Shown here in pieces: positions 9,929 to 19,059 of a DNA stretch of 64,000 nucleotides. The DNA comes from Saprospiraceae bacterium (GTDB lineage Bacteria > Bacteroidota > Bacteroidia > Chitinophagales > Saprospiraceae): assembly GCA_026129545.1 (NCBI GenBank), contig JAHCHX010000001.1, positions 2,727,501-2,791,500 of the forward strand. The letters are read 5' to 3'. The position numbers were made by a program, and so were the translations under genes. Each line of letters begins with the position of its first letter. Positions within the stretch are counted from its first letter, which is position 1. Under the pieces are notes generated by a model. That model was not told the DNA's origin. It saw nothing but the letters and a program-made list of their open reading frames with translations, and did not search any database.

Positions 9929-11116
9929 ATGTTTCACCTGACCGAAGAGCATTTGGCCGTGCAACAAGCGGCCCGCGACTTTGCCCAAAACGAACTAAAG
10001 CCCGGCGTGATTGAGCGCGACTCGAAGGGCATCTACCCCGCAGAGCAAGTCAAAAAAATGGGCGAACTCGGCTTTCTTGGCATGATGGTCTCGCCTGAGT
10101 ACGGCGGCGGAGGCATGGACACGCTTTCTTATGTGCTGGCGATGGAGGAAATCAGCAAAGTGGACAACTCCTGCTCTGTCATCATGTCCGTCAACAACTC
10201 GCTCGTTTGTTGGGGCATTGAGGCTTTTGGCACCGAAGAGCAAAAACGCAAGTACTTGCCAAAGCTCGTCACGGGGGAGTGGATTGGCTCATTCTGTCTT
10301 TCCGAACCAGAGGCAGGCAGCGATGCCACGAGCCAACGTACCACAGCCGTTGACATGGGCGACCATTACCTTTTGAGCGGCACCAAAAACTGGATTACCA
10401 ACGGCGCCACCTCCAAACTGCACCTCGTGATGGCGCAGACTTATCCAGAAAAAGCGCACCGGGGCATCAATTGCCTCATCGTGGAGGCCGATTGGCCGGG
10501 CGTGACCATCGGGGCAAAAGAGGACAAACTCGGCATCCGCTCTTCCGACACGACCAGCATCATGTATTCCGATGTGAAAGTGCCCAAGGCCAATCGCATC
10601 GGCGACGACGGCTTTGGGTTCAAATTCGCCATGAAAACCCTCTCCGGTGGTCGCATCGGCATCGCTTCTCAGGCGCTTGGTATCGCAGCAGGCGCTTATG
10701 AGCTCTCCGTTGCTTATTCCAAAGAACGCAGCGCCTTTGGCAAACCCATCAGCCAGCATCAAGCCATTGCTTTCAAACTCGCCGACATGGCCACCGAAAT
10801 AGAAGCAGCCCGACTGCTCGTCTATCGCGCTGCCTTGATGAAAGACCAAGGACTCAACTACGACCAAGCCGCAGCCATGGCCAAGCTCTACGCATCGGAA
10901 GTCGCCATGCGCCACACTGTGGAGGCCGTGCAGATTCACGGCGGCTACGGTTTCGTGAAAGAATATCATGTGGAGCGCCTCATGCGCGACGCGAAAATCA
11001 CGCAGATTTATGAGGGCACCTCAGAGGTGCAGCGCATCGTCATCTCGCGCAACGTGCTCAACGGGGAGCTGTATGTGCCCATGCTGAATACACAGTCGGC
11101 CGAAATGGCGCATTGA
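9929..11116 (+). CDS. Acyl-CoA dehydrogenase (short/medium-chain type)
   Basis: An FAD enzyme that introduces the trans-2,3 double bond into acyl-CoA during fatty acid or branched-chain amino acid breakdown, passing electrons to ETF. The start at 9929 (MFHLTEEH) gives 395 residues, close to the usual 380-390. Three family domains are present: helical N-terminal (to about 115), beta middle domain with CLSEPEAGSDA and the WITNG motif (about 125-230), and helical C-terminal (230-380). The catalytic glutamate is in QIYEGTSEVQR, the position used by short- and medium-chain enzymes. Chain-length preference cannot be assigned. It stands alone, with a perfect palindromic terminator downstream. Confidence 0.95.
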   Translation: MFHLTEEHLAVQQAARDFAQNELKPGVIERDSKGIYPAEQVKKMGELGFLGMMVSPEYGGGGMDTLSYVLAMEEISKVDNSCSVIMSVNNSLVCWGIEAFGTEEQKRKYLPKLVTGEWIGSFCLSEPEAGSDATSQRTTAVDMGDHYLLSGTKNWITNGATSKLHLVMAQTYPEKAHRGINCLIVEADWPGVTIGAKEDKLGIRSSDTTSIMYSDVKVPKANRIGDDGFGFKFAMKTLSGGRIGIASQALGIAAGAYELSVAYSKERSAFGKPISQHQAIAFKLADMATEIEAARLLVYRAALMKDQGLNYDQAAAMAKLYASEVAMRHTVEAVQIHGGYGFVKEYHVERLMRDAKITQIYEGTSEVQRIVISRNVLNGELYVPMLNTQSAEMAH

Positions 11117-11209
11117 CGGATACTTGGGAACCGCCTTTTTTTGACGGCCTGCCAGCCCCGTTTCTGACGACAAAATCAAGCATGAGGCTTTTGGCGCAAC
11201 TCAAAAATG

Positions 11210-11263
11210 ATTTAAAAATGCCGGATATCCTGAGGTGGCGCAGGATATCCGGCATTTTTAAAT
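11210..11263. terminator. 23-bp perfect palindrome with A/T-rich ends
   Basis: Left arm 11210-11232 (centre TGCCGGATATCC) and right arm 11241-11263 are exact complements around the 8-base loop AGGTGGCG. The outer part of the stem is AAAAA/TTTTT, so either strand yields a GC stem followed by U residues: a bidirectional intrinsic terminator between the acyl-CoA dehydrogenase gene and the converging TlpA-like gene. The remaining bases of this 372-base gap hold nothing else I can recognise. Confidence 0.85.
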
Positions 11264-11488
11264 CAAAAAAAATTCGGAGGAGGATGAGTCAATAATCTCT
11301 CGAAGGGATGCAGTGCGCACTACTGAACATTATTTTTGTGCCGTAAAGACAAAAAGGCACAAAATGCGGCAAATCAGTGAGTATTCTGCTTTGCGTCTTC
11401 GCGGCTTCATGGCAAATTTGAAAATGTCCGGTAGTGTGGATGCAGTGTTGTTGTCCGTGCGTCATGCCCATCGAAAAGCGAGTTTGCC

Positions 11489-12925
11489 CTATTTCAGTTT
11501 GTTGAGCTCACGCTGAAACACCTCTTCCAATTGCTCGGCTTTGAGGTTCTTCGCCACGATGATGCGGTCTTTGTTGAGGATGTAAAGTTCCGGTGTGATA
11601 TCCACGAAGTATTTGGCGTAAATGGCGCGATTGGTGGGGTCGAACACGACGGGGAAATCAAAGCCGTGTTTCTTAGTGAACGTTTTCAACTCCTCAGCCG
11701 TGGTGCTGACACCTATGCCAAAGAAATCCACCCCCCGGCTTTTCCAGTTGCGGGCGATGGTTTGGATTTTGGGAGCGTCTTTTTGGCAATGCTCGCAGTC
11801 GGGGCTAAACATGAACACCACCACGATAGGGGCGGTGAGTTCGTAGATGCTTCTCTCCTTGTCGGTCAGAATATCCTTTGCCCTCACGTCGGCGCCTTTT
11901 TTCCAAAGGAGACTGGCCTCCATTTCCCAGACGTGTTTTTGCAATTTCTCCAGATTTTCGGGCTTGTCCCAAAACGCCAGTTCGGGCGTGAAGAAGTTTT
12001 TCACGACGTGCACATATACCGCCTCGCCATCCATGACTGTGGTCTTGGTGTTTTCGTATTGCAGGGCAATCCAGTTTGCAAAAAATTGGAAATAAGGTTT
12101 GTGGGGCAACACGCGGCGAATCAGTTCGTCGGCTACGGGGATGATGGAATCACGGTTTTGGGGCACCATTTCCTTGATGTATCGGCGCAGTTTGTTGCCG
12201 ACGACGGGGGTGCGCAGCAGTCGCTCGTCGGTAAAGTCCACGTTCTCCCAGAATTGGCTGCGGTATTGCAGCAGCTGTGCCAATGTGTCGAGGTCGCCAT
12301 TAGGTTTGCGCGGGTAGGTGAGTTCGGGGTTTTGGCCTGCTTGTTTGAATTTGGTGAAAAAAGCGTCGGGGTATTTGGCGTAGATTTCGTCGAGATGTGC
12401 CTTGCGCTCATCGAGGATTTGATTTTGCCGCGCTTTGGCTTGCTGATAGGCCGGCGAGTCTTCCGGGTTGTTTTTCATCAGTTCGGAAGTTCGCTGGATT
12501 TCAGGGTCTTGTTTGGCCTGAAACATGGCGTTTTTGTAGAACAAGTCCGTGTTGATGGAGCCGTTCACCTGCATTGTGTTGGCAATGTCGTCGGCTTTGG
12601 CGCGAAGCGCGAAACGCTGGTCTTGGTCAATGAGAATGGAAAAATTCTTGTTGCCGCCGGGCAGCAGGAAGGTGTAGAAGCCAGCGGGGAGCGGTTCTTT
12701 GCGCCGAATCTCGAAGCGTCCGTTGGCATCCACATCAGCCGAGTCGGCCAAGTAATTGCGGTCGCCATAGATGCCCACAAGGCGGGTTTTCCCGGCAGGG
12801 ATGCCTTCTATCTGAACTTGAATGAGTGTGCTGTCGAAGTCGGCTTGGGCTACATTGGTTTGTGCCTGCGATGCGATGCCAGCGCCGAAAAGCAGGGGTA
12901 ACAGGATAAATCTCAAATGCCTCAT
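11489..12925 (-). CDS. TlpA-like thioredoxin-fold protein with DUF4369 and DUF5106 regions
   Basis: A 478-residue exported protein. Signal peptide 1-22 (ending SQAQ); a beta-rich DUF4369-like N-terminal domain (about 30-130, binding 'LVGIYGDRNYL ... GRFEIRRKEPLPAGFYTF'); a helical DUF5106-like middle (about 130-330); and a thioredoxin fold (about 345-478) with the active-site motif CEHC in FSPDCEHCQKDAP, followed by a cis-Pro region (ITPELYILNKD). Such proteins act in the periplasm as thiol-disulfide reductants, for example in cytochrome c maturation or redox upkeep; the partner here is unknown. Upstream there is a TATTTTTG promoter element (12963-12970). It reads in the same direction as gpsA, 97 bases away, but has its own promoter. 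Confidence 0.85.
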   Translation of the reverse strand: MRHLRFILLPLLFGAGIASQAQTNVAQADFDSTLIQVQIEGIPAGKTRLVGIYGDRNYLADSADVDANGRFEIRRKEPLPAGFYTFLLPGGNKNFSILIDQDQRFALRAKADDIANTMQVNGSINTDLFYKNAMFQAKQDPEIQRTSELMKNNPEDSPAYQQAKARQNQILDERKAHLDEIYAKYPDAFFTKFKQAGQNPELTYPRKPNGDLDTLAQLLQYRSQFWENVDFTDERLLRTPVVGNKLRRYIKEMVPQNRDSIIPVADELIRRVLPHKPYFQFFANWIALQYENTKTTVMDGEAVYVHVVKNFFTPELAFWDKPENLEKLQKHVWEMEASLLWKKGADVRAKDILTDKERSIYELTAPIVVVFMFSPDCEHCQKDAPKIQTIARNWKSRGVDFFGIGVSTTAEELKTFTKKHGFDFPVVFDPTNRAIYAKYFVDITPELYILNKDRIIVAKNLKAEQLEEVFQRELNKLK

Positions 12926-12962
12926 CGTTTTTGAAAATTTTTAGTTTTTTAAAAAACGCGGG

Positions 12963-12970
12963 CAAAAATA
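12963..12970 (-). promoter_or_regulatory. TAnnTTTG element upstream of the TlpA-like gene
   Basis: On the minus strand this reads TATTTTTG, a perfect match to the Bacteroidota -7 element, 38 bases before the start codon at 12925. No well-spaced TTG at -33 was found, so the call rests on the -7 element alone. Confidence 0.5.
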
Positions 12971-13022
12971 GAGCAATCAATGCGCCAAAACGGGGCTATT
13001 AGCGATTTGTTGACAAGCCCGT

Positions 13023-14069
13023 TTACAAAAAATCCACATCCACCGCATACGGATAAGTCATCAGGTACTCCAACGCTTTTTCGATGGGGAAGCCCTCAAA
13101 AACAACTGCGTATAGCATATTCGTTATCGGCACATGCAGTTTGTATTGACGGGCGAGTTGGTGGGCGATTCGGAGCGTCCGCACCCCTTCTGCCAGTTCG
13201 GGCATGGTGTCGCGGATTTGGGCGGTGGTTTCCCCTTGAGCAAGGCGTGTGCCGAAAGTGTAGTTGCGACTGTTGAGGCTGGTCGCCGTCGCCACAAGGT
13301 CGCCAATGCCCGCCACACCGATGAAGGCTTGGCTCGAAGCGCCGAGCGATTTGCCGAAATAAACCATCTCGGCCAGCCCGCGCGCGATGAGCAGCCCTTG
13401 GATATTGCGCCCCATGCCCATGCCGCCCAAGATGCCGGAGCCTAAGGCTACGATGTTTTTTAAAGCGCCGGCGAGCTCTGCGCCGAGAATATCGTAGGAG
13501 CCAAATACATGAAAACGCTGGCTATTCAGCGCCACCTGTCCCGCCTGAATGACTTCGCGGAACCGGCTGCCGACCAAAGTGGCGGTGGGCTGGCCTTGCA
13601 TGATTTCAGCGGCGAGATTAGGCCCCGAAAGGCATCCTACCCGCACCACGCTGCTTTCCTCCAACACCACCTCGCTCATGGTGCGCACGTTGGAGCGGGT
13701 CAGCACGAGGCCGGGGCGCTCCAGCTCGTCTTCCTCCACGTCTTTGAGGTCGAATCCTTTGGTGCCGTGAATGATGATGTGACGCGGACGCAGGTAGGGA
13801 GCGATGGCCTGCGTCACTTGCCTGAAACTATTGGATGGCACAATAGGCATGATGAGCGAGCAGCGCCGTGCCACCTCCTCCAAGTCGCTTGTGGCGGCCA
13901 CCCTCTCGGCGATTTCCACCCCCAGATGGGAACGGCTCTGATTGATGGTATCCACCGTTTCTTGGCTGCGGCTGAACAACAATACGTCGGCATTGTGCGC
14001 CAACAAGTTGGCAACCGCAGTACCAAAACTGCCGGCACCAATCACCCCTACCGGATTAAAAGGAGACAT
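13023..14069 (-). CDS. gpsA: Glycerol-3-phosphate dehydrogenase [NAD(P)+]
   Basis: Reduces dihydroxyacetone phosphate to sn-glycerol 3-phosphate for phospholipid synthesis, in the cytoplasm. 348 residues from the ATG at 14069, near the family's usual 330-340; a TTG at 14078 would add only three residues. Visible marks: the Rossmann motif GVIGAGSFGTAVANLL at the N-terminus, the catalytic-lysine region GALKNIVALGSGI (about residue 190), the substrate-binding helix NIQGLLIARGLAEM, and GVAGIGDLVATATS with SRNYTFG. Immediately upstream lies a PhoD-like phosphatase gene in the same direction. Confidence 0.96.
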   Translation of the reverse strand: MSPFNPVGVIGAGSFGTAVANLLAHNADVLLFSRSQETVDTINQSRSHLGVEIAERVAATSDLEEVARRCSLIMPIVPSNSFRQVTQAIAPYLRPRHIIIHGTKGFDLKDVEEDELERPGLVLTRSNVRTMSEVVLEESSVVRVGCLSGPNLAAEIMQGQPTATLVGSRFREVIQAGQVALNSQRFHVFGSYDILGAELAGALKNIVALGSGILGGMGMGRNIQGLLIARGLAEMVYFGKSLGASSQAFIGVAGIGDLVATATSLNSRNYTFGTRLAQGETTAQIRDTMPELAEGVRTLRIAHQLARQYKLHVPITNMLYAVVFEGFPIEKALEYLMTYPYAVDVDFL

Positions 14070-14220
14070 TTTGTGCAATGTATAGTGCGATAGTTAAACA
14101 ATGTGCTGCTCCGGGTTTTCGGGACAGGTTGTGCGAATTAGAGGTCTTTTTTTGTTTGGCTGATTTTGTTGAGATATTCGTGAAAACAATGAGCAGTTCG
14201 ACTGTCGCCGCCGCCTCGCG

Positions 14221-15558
14221 TCATTTCATTCCCTTGGCTGTGATGGTTCTTTTCCACGTTTCCTTGCCGTCGGCATCGTAGTTTGTGATTTCCAAAGCTC
14301 GCTCGGTGCGAGTGCCGCTGAAGCGGAGCATGGAGAAGTTGTGCGTGTTCACGCGCGTGCCTTCCACATGCCATTTGTTTTCTTCTGCATTGGGGTTGGT
14401 GCCTGAGGTAAGCGGCGAAGTGGTAAGGTCATAGACCCAATTGCCCGCACCGTTTTTCATGGCGCTCAGTTCGGTGAAATGTTTGTCGCCAGTCAGAAAA
14501 ACAACGCCTTTGATATTTTCCCTTTCAATGAAATTCAAAATGGTGTCGCGCTCGGCGGGGAAAAGGTTGGCGGCTGTTTCGTGCTTCACGCTCGTCGTAA
14601 GCAATTGGCCACCGATGGCTACTATTTTGAAGGGTGCCTGACTTTGTGCCAGCGCGCCTAAAAACCAATTCAGCTGCTCTTTTCCCAACAAGGTGCGCTC
14701 AGGGCAGGTGCGACATTCGTTGGGGGTGCGAAAGTAGCGATTGTCGAGCAGAAAGAAATCAACGTCCATGTATTGAAAATAGGTGGTGCAGCCTTTTTGC
14801 CCATTCACACCGAATGTGGGATTGCCCCAAAAATCTCGGAAAACCTCCCATGCCATATCCTTGTGAACGAACGTGCCGTCGGAGTCATTGGGGCCAAAAT
14901 CGTGGTCATCCCAGATGGCGTAGTGCGCCGTGGAGGCCAGTAGCGGCTGCAATTCGGGGATGGAGCGGTCGTGCGTGTAGCGATGCACCATGCCCGTGCG
15001 CGTGAACCAGTCCGGCTCGCGGTAATAGACATTGTCGCCGAGCCAAAGCATCACGTCGGGGTTTTGTTGGTATATGCTGGCGTATATCTGAAAATTGGAG
15101 CCATACGGTCTGCCGGGGCGGTCATACACTGGCTCATTGGTGTAGGCACAGCTGCCCGTTGCCACCGAGAAAGCGGGAGGGTCGGTGCGCCATTGCCACA
15201 AGGGTTGTGTCTTGAACGTGGTGGGGAAAGGGAGCTTCACTGCTTGCTCATTGAGGAGCACGGCATACTGATAGGCTTTGCCTGGCTGCACTTGGTCGGC
15301 CACGCATTTTGCGGTGAAGCCGTGTGTTTTGGTGGTGACGACGGGAGCGGTTTTCATTTTTGCCGATGGGTTGCTCGTCTCCCAGTATTCCACCACTACG
15401 GTGCTGGGCGCGGTGGTTTGCACCCAAATCAACGCCTCGCGCATATCCACATGGCCGAGCATGGGCCCATTTTGGAGCGCGGCATTGCCGGATGGAGTTT
15501 GCGCGGTGCCAGATGTGCCATGAAACCAGAGCGCAAGGGCCATGAAAAGGCGAAACAT
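14221..15558 (-). CDS. PhoD-like alkaline phosphatase/phosphodiesterase, exported
   Basis: 445 residues from the ATG at 15558 (MFRLFMALALWFHG), which yields a signal peptide; the frame opens at 15702 but the extra 48 residues look unrelated. The protein matches the PhoD metallophosphatase family: N-terminal beta-sandwich (about 30-125), then metal-binding motifs LWLGDNVYYRE (about 180), YAIWDDHDFGPNDSDG (about 230) and FLTGDKHFTEL (about 365). PhoD enzymes hydrolyse phosphomonoesters and phosphodiesters, including teichoic acids and phospholipids, using Fe/Ca; here it would act in the periplasm or outside. The cleaved substrate cannot be inferred. No Pho-box-like repeat was noticed upstream. 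Confidence 0.88.
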   Translation of the reverse strand: MFRLFMALALWFHGTSGTAQTPSGNAALQNGPMLGHVDMREALIWVQTTAPSTVVVEYWETSNPSAKMKTAPVVTTKTHGFTAKCVADQVQPGKAYQYAVLLNEQAVKLPFPTTFKTQPLWQWRTDPPAFSVATGSCAYTNEPVYDRPGRPYGSNFQIYASIYQQNPDVMLWLGDNVYYREPDWFTRTGMVHRYTHDRSIPELQPLLASTAHYAIWDDHDFGPNDSDGTFVHKDMAWEVFRDFWGNPTFGVNGQKGCTTYFQYMDVDFFLLDNRYFRTPNECRTCPERTLLGKEQLNWFLGALAQSQAPFKIVAIGGQLLTTSVKHETAANLFPAERDTILNFIERENIKGVVFLTGDKHFTELSAMKNGAGNWVYDLTTSPLTSGTNPNAEENKWHVEGTRVNTHNFSMLRFSGTRTERALEITNYDADGKETWKRTITAKGMK

Positions 15559-15813
15559 GGCAAGGTTGCGTTGTGGCAAAAAACGATGTAAAACGACTTG
15601 TGATGTCATGCCTGACTGTTTACGGTGTTGTTTGCCGCGAAGGTAAGCGAATGTCCCGTTCCAGCCTCTGCTTAACACAAAAGTCAACCTGCGCCCAACC
15701 AACCTATTTCATATCTCGTAAAGAAAAATAGAATTTAATTTCACGGATTCCTTGCTTTTTCCAAAAAAAAATCTTTACTTTGAACCGACAAATTAATTTA
15801 AAGGAGGTTTACC

Positions 15814-16236
15814 ATGACAACACGAATAGCACTTCTCGCCATTATCCTCCTCACGCTTTCCCTCGACATCGCCGCACAGTCCGCGGAAAAAACCTTTGCA
15901 AAGTCTTTCAACACGGAAGAAAAAGGCACCATCGTGCTGGACTTGCCGGGTTCCATAGACTTGAAAGTGTGGGACAACCCCTACGTTCGCATCAACATTA
16001 CTGTAAGCATCCCCACAGGCAACAACGCGATGCTCGGCGAGCTCGCCAATGCCGGTCGTTACAACTTGATATCAAAAGCAAACGGCAATGCCTTGTCCAT
16101 CACGGCGCCAAACATGCAGAAACAAATCAGAATCAAGGGAGAGGAGTTGCGCGAAACACTTACGTTCGTGGTGTTTGTGCCCAAAGATTTGAAAATAGAA
16201 ATGCCCAATGCTGAGGCTTTTGCGGCCAAAAGGTAG
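15814..16236 (+). CDS. Small exported protein, first of a tandem paralogous pair
   Basis: 140 residues. The start has an unusually good Shine-Dalgarno for this genome (AAAGGAGG, 8 bases before the ATG). A signal peptide (1-21, ending DIAAQ) precedes a beta-rich domain: TIVLDLPGSIDLKVWDNPYV, then GNNAMLGELANAGRYNLISK. The alternating beta pattern ('V.DLPGSI..KVWDN..V.I....') resembles DUF4097-type adhesin-like beta-helix repeats, of which it would be a short piece. The gene at 16502 has the same order of motifs (VKTVNLDIADVYDIQSWAG ... LDYLIKEGRYDVA), so the two are paralogues. Function unknown; a periplasmic or outer-membrane-associated role is likely. Confidence 0.75.
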   Translation: MTTRIALLAIILLTLSLDIAAQSAEKTFAKSFNTEEKGTIVLDLPGSIDLKVWDNPYVRINITVSIPTGNNAMLGELANAGRYNLISKANGNALSITAPNMQKQIRIKGEELRETLTFVVFVPKDLKIEMPNAEAFAAKR

Positions 16237-16297
16237 TGGGATTGTTTTTCACTCGCCATAAAGAGCGCGTTCCGACGTGCTCGGCGCACACAATTCG

Positions 16298-16338
16298 ATT
16301 GCCCGCATCACGTTGACGTGAGCGGGCAATTGTTTTTT
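16298..16338 (+). terminator. Hairpin and T-run after the first small exported gene
   Basis: ATTGCCCGC (16298-16306) pairs with GCGGGCAAT (16322-16330), with an inner CACG/CGTG stem, followed by TGTTTTTT. This has intrinsic-terminator form and implies that the two paralogues are separate transcription units. Confidence 0.7.
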
Positions 16339-16501
16339 GGGTACTGTCCCGAACGGCTGTACGTAGGGTGGGCTGCGCGACTCATCAACCCTCAAAAACC
16401 CTTGACTACCTTCATCGACCCTCCTCATGCTGAAAACTTGAAGGCGTGAAGTATATTTATCCGGTGATTGAGCGAACTTTGCGCACAAAATAGTCACTGC
16501 C

Positions 16502-16933
16502 ATGACCCGTTTGCTTCTATCTTTCTTCATCATCATCATTGTTTCAGCCACTGCCGCACACGCGCAAATGTCGCGCACGATATATCAGGTTTTTGAGGTG
16601 GACTCGGTGAAAACGGTCAATCTTGACATAGCCGATGTCTACGACATTCAGTCTTGGGCAGGCAGCACCATCCTCATCGAGACAAATGTGCTGCTTTCGC
16701 ACGGCTCGCCTGAGATACTTGATTACCTCATTAAAGAAGGGCGATACGATGTGGCGATGGATACGATTGCGATGCCGGAGGTGAAAATTTACACTCGAAT
16801 GCCCGACCGAAAAAAGAAAAGGGTCAAAACGCCCGATGGCGAAATCACGGAACTTCCAGAGGCCAAGATATATGTGCCAGACACCTTCACATGGTCAGGC
16901 GACAAAAAGGTGTTGACCCGCAAGCCCAATTGA
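16502..16933 (+). CDS. Small exported protein, second of a tandem paralogous pair
   Basis: 143 residues with a signal peptide (1-22, ending AHAQ). The domain repeats the layout of the gene at 15814: a hydrophobic beta start (VNLDIADVYDIQSWAG), a negatively charged helix (GSPEILDYLIKEGRYDVA) and a beta end. The C-terminal part is different, rich in Lys/Glu (MPDRKKKRVKTPDGEI) and ending in YVPDTFTWSGDKKVLTRKPN. Its TGA overlaps the ATG of the lipoprotein cyclophilin (TGATG), so the two are probably translationally coupled. Function unknown. Confidence 0.75.
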   Translation: MTRLLLSFFIIIIVSATAAHAQMSRTIYQVFEVDSVKTVNLDIADVYDIQSWAGSTILIETNVLLSHGSPEILDYLIKEGRYDVAMDTIAMPEVKIYTRMPDRKKKRVKTPDGEITELPEAKIYVPDTFTWSGDKKVLTRKPN

Positions 16934-17541
16934 TGCTCTTCCCAACATCTCTCGCCTCGGCGCTGCGCTGCGCTTTTCTTTCTCTCGCGCTTTTTCTGAC
17001 AACGGGTTGCCAATCAAAGAAAAACACGCAGGCAATCATCCACACTAGCATGGGCGACATACGAGTGCGGCTTTACGACGACACTCCCCGCCACCGCGAT
17101 TTTTTCCTTAGGCTGATTCGTTTGGGTGCCTACGACAGCCTTCGCGTGCGTCGCATAGAGCGCGATTTTGTGGTGCAGAGCGGTTACGCCCGCGAGGTGC
17201 CTCAACTGACGACTACCCCACCCGCCCAAACGCAGCGTCCGTTATTGAGGGGCGCGTTAGCGGCCAACGGCTCGCTTTTCTTCATCGTGCAGGGCCGGCC
17301 ACAAACGGATGCCACCTTGGACAAGTGGGAGCAGCAATTGGGCAAAAAATTCTCCCCCGAACTGCGTGCGCTTTACAAACAAAAAGGTGGCGCGCCGCAG
17401 TTGGACGGGCAATACACGGTTTTTGGCGAAGTCGCCGCGGGCATTGATGTGGTGGATAAAATCGCCGCACTTCCTCGAAACAGCGACGACGAGCCTTTGG
17501 AGACGGTGACGATGCGAGTGAAAACGCTCGAGCGTCAATGA
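16933..17541 (+). CDS. Cyclophilin-type peptidyl-prolyl isomerase, lipoprotein
   Basis: 202 residues from the ATG at 16933, overlapping the previous stop by one base. A lipoprotein signal ends in LFLTTGC (Cys about residue 25), so the protein is probably anchored to a membrane in the periplasm. The cyclophilin core is recognisable: IIHTSMGDIRVRLYDDTPRHRDFF, an RRIERDFVVQSG strand, GSLFFIVQGRP, and YTVFGEVAAGIDVVDKIAAL near the end. Differences from the classical active site (no FHR or QGGD) suggest a divergent isomerase or a chaperone role for envelope proteins. Catalytic activity is uncertain; the fold assignment is firmer. Confidence 0.85.
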   Translation: MLFPTSLASALRCAFLSLALFLTTGCQSKKNTQAIIHTSMGDIRVRLYDDTPRHRDFFLRLIRLGAYDSLRVRRIERDFVVQSGYAREVPQLTTTPPAQTQRPLLRGALAANGSLFFIVQGRPQTDATLDKWEQQLGKKFSPELRALYKQKGGAPQLDGQYTVFGEVAAGIDVVDKIAALPRNSDDEPLETVTMRVKTLERQ

Positions 17542-17544
17542 AGC

Positions 17545-18111
17545 TCACCGCTTTTCCGCAAAAAACTTGCGCTGTTTTTCTTGCGCAAATTTTTCATTGT
17601 TGAACGCCCGAGACCCGCCTTTCGGAATCGAGAGCGATTGCCATTTTTCGCCTGCCAACAGGCGGCACAGATATACCAGCTGGCCTATGTGGTAGGGATA
17701 GTGGGCGAGTTGGCGCGACAGGGCTTCCAACACTGTGTGTCCCTCGTTCCTGATATAAACGATTTTATCCAAATCGCGGTCCGTGAGAGGGTTCACAGCA
17801 TCGAAAAAGCATTCCCAGCCTTCGTTCCACGCGGCCAATAGTTCTTCCTTGTTGGCATAATCGTTTTCAAATTCCGCCTCGCGGTCGCGCCAAGGCTTCT
17901 CGCCATCAGCGGTGAGAAAGTCGGTGAAGCGGCTCCGCATATTGCCGTTCAGATGCTTCACGATGATGGCCACGCTGTTGCTTTCGGGCGAGGGCTGCCA
18001 ATGAATGTGCTCGTCGTCAATCTGGGCAAGTGCCTTGTCGCCAAGCTCGCGGTAGTACCCGAAAAGTTTTCGGGCGCTATCGAGATAGTTGAGTTCGGGA
18101 GAGGTCTCCAT
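17545..18111 (-). CDS. DinB-like (DUF1572) protein
   Basis: 188 residues, close to the family length. It is a four-helix DinB-like bundle: an N-terminal helix LDSARKLFGYYRELGDKAL, then IHWQPSPESNSVAIIVKHLNGNMRSRF containing the first His ligand, and LSRQLAHYPYHIGQLVYL with the two later His residues. DinB/DUF1572 proteins carry a divalent metal and include thiol transferases; the reaction here is unknown. It lies convergent with the cyclophilin gene (stops 3 bases apart) and 21 bases downstream of the SDR gene in the same direction, with which it may be co-transcribed. Confidence 0.85.
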   Translation of the reverse strand: METSPELNYLDSARKLFGYYRELGDKALAQIDDEHIHWQPSPESNSVAIIVKHLNGNMRSRFTDFLTADGEKPWRDREAEFENDYANKEELLAAWNEGWECFFDAVNPLTDRDLDKIVYIRNEGHTVLEALSRQLAHYPYHIGQLVYLCRLLAGEKWQSLSIPKGGSRAFNNEKFAQEKQRKFFAEKR

Positions 18112-18132
18112 AATTGTTTGTGGATGAGTGCT

Positions 18133-19059
18133 TCAGCTTTTTCTGCTCCGATAATAAGCCACAGTTGCGTCCAAGCCTTGCCGGTACGATGTCGGCTTCA
18201 TGCCGAATGCGCGCTCGAATTTTTCGGAGGAAAAAACATAGTCGTGCGCAAATTGGTAGTTCATCTCTGCCATTTCGCGGAAAAGCCTGCTCCCCAAGCC
18301 CATGATGCGCAACATGAAAGTCGGGGTCGTCTGGAACTTGGGCTTCACACCAAAGGCCGTGGCGGCAGCTTTCACCCAATCCTCGCCTGTCCAGCGTTCG
18401 GCGGACGACGGGAGGTGCCATATTTGTTCATCGGCGCGAGCGTCGGTGCCAAGCAGCGCTAGTGCTGGCCCGATGTCGTGCGTGTAGGTATAGGTGTGAA
18501 TTTTATCGGCCCGTCCCATCAAAAATGCCGATTTGCCCGCTGCCAATCTTTCAAAGACCGTGAGGTTCAGGATGCTGGTTTGGCAGTCGGGGCCATAAAA
18601 ATCTGCGGCGCGTGCGATGCAGCCGCGAATTGTTTTTTTGTCAAAAGCCTCGAGCAAGCGTTCGGCAATCTGTTGGCGTACCTTTCCTTTTTCACTACTG
18701 GGGCGGTGGGGTGTCTCTTCCGTCATGGCGCCTTCCACGAGGCCATAAGAATACACGTTGTCGAGAAATACAAACTTGGCATCGTTGGCTTGGCACGCCT
18801 CTATGCAGTTTTCCATAATCACCGGCCAATCGCGACGCCAAATGTTGATGTTGTATTCCAACCCAACCAACAGATATACGACTTTGGAGCCATCCACTGC
18901 GTTAAGCACGTCGGCGCGATTGGTCACGTCGGCCTGTCGGTGTTCCCAGTCGCCGGGAAAGGGGCGTCGGCTTACGCCACGCACTGGTATATTTTGTCTG
19001 CGAAGCGCGGTGGCCAAACCCAAGCCGACCGTACCGTTGATACCCAAGATAGTGTGCAT
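18133..19059 (-). CDS. NAD-dependent epimerase/dehydratase-like (extended SDR)
   Basis: 308 residues. The N-terminus carries a cofactor-binding turn (ILGINGTVGLGLATAL) and strand 4 reads KVVYLLVGL. The segment FVFLDNVYSYG supplies the Tyr of the family, but the usual YxxxK spacing is not seen; the first Lys follows in SEKGKVRQQIAERLL, which suggests an atypical SDR. The substrate region includes ARAADFYGPDC and a later YTYTHDIGPALALLGTD. It probably acts on a sugar- or isoprenoid-like substrate, but this is not readable. Downstream gene: DinB-like protein. Confidence 0.82.
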   Translation of the reverse strand: MHTILGINGTVGLGLATALRRQNIPVRGVSRRPFPGDWEHRQADVTNRADVLNAVDGSKVVYLLVGLEYNINIWRRDWPVIMENCIEACQANDAKFVFLDNVYSYGLVEGAMTEETPHRPSSEKGKVRQQIAERLLEAFDKKTIRGCIARAADFYGPDCQTSILNLTVFERLAAGKSAFLMGRADKIHTYTYTHDIGPALALLGTDARADEQIWHLPSSAERWTGEDWVKAAATAFGVKPKFQTTPTFMLRIMGLGSRLFREMAEMNYQFAHDYVFSSEKFERAFGMKPTSYRQGLDATVAYYRSRKS

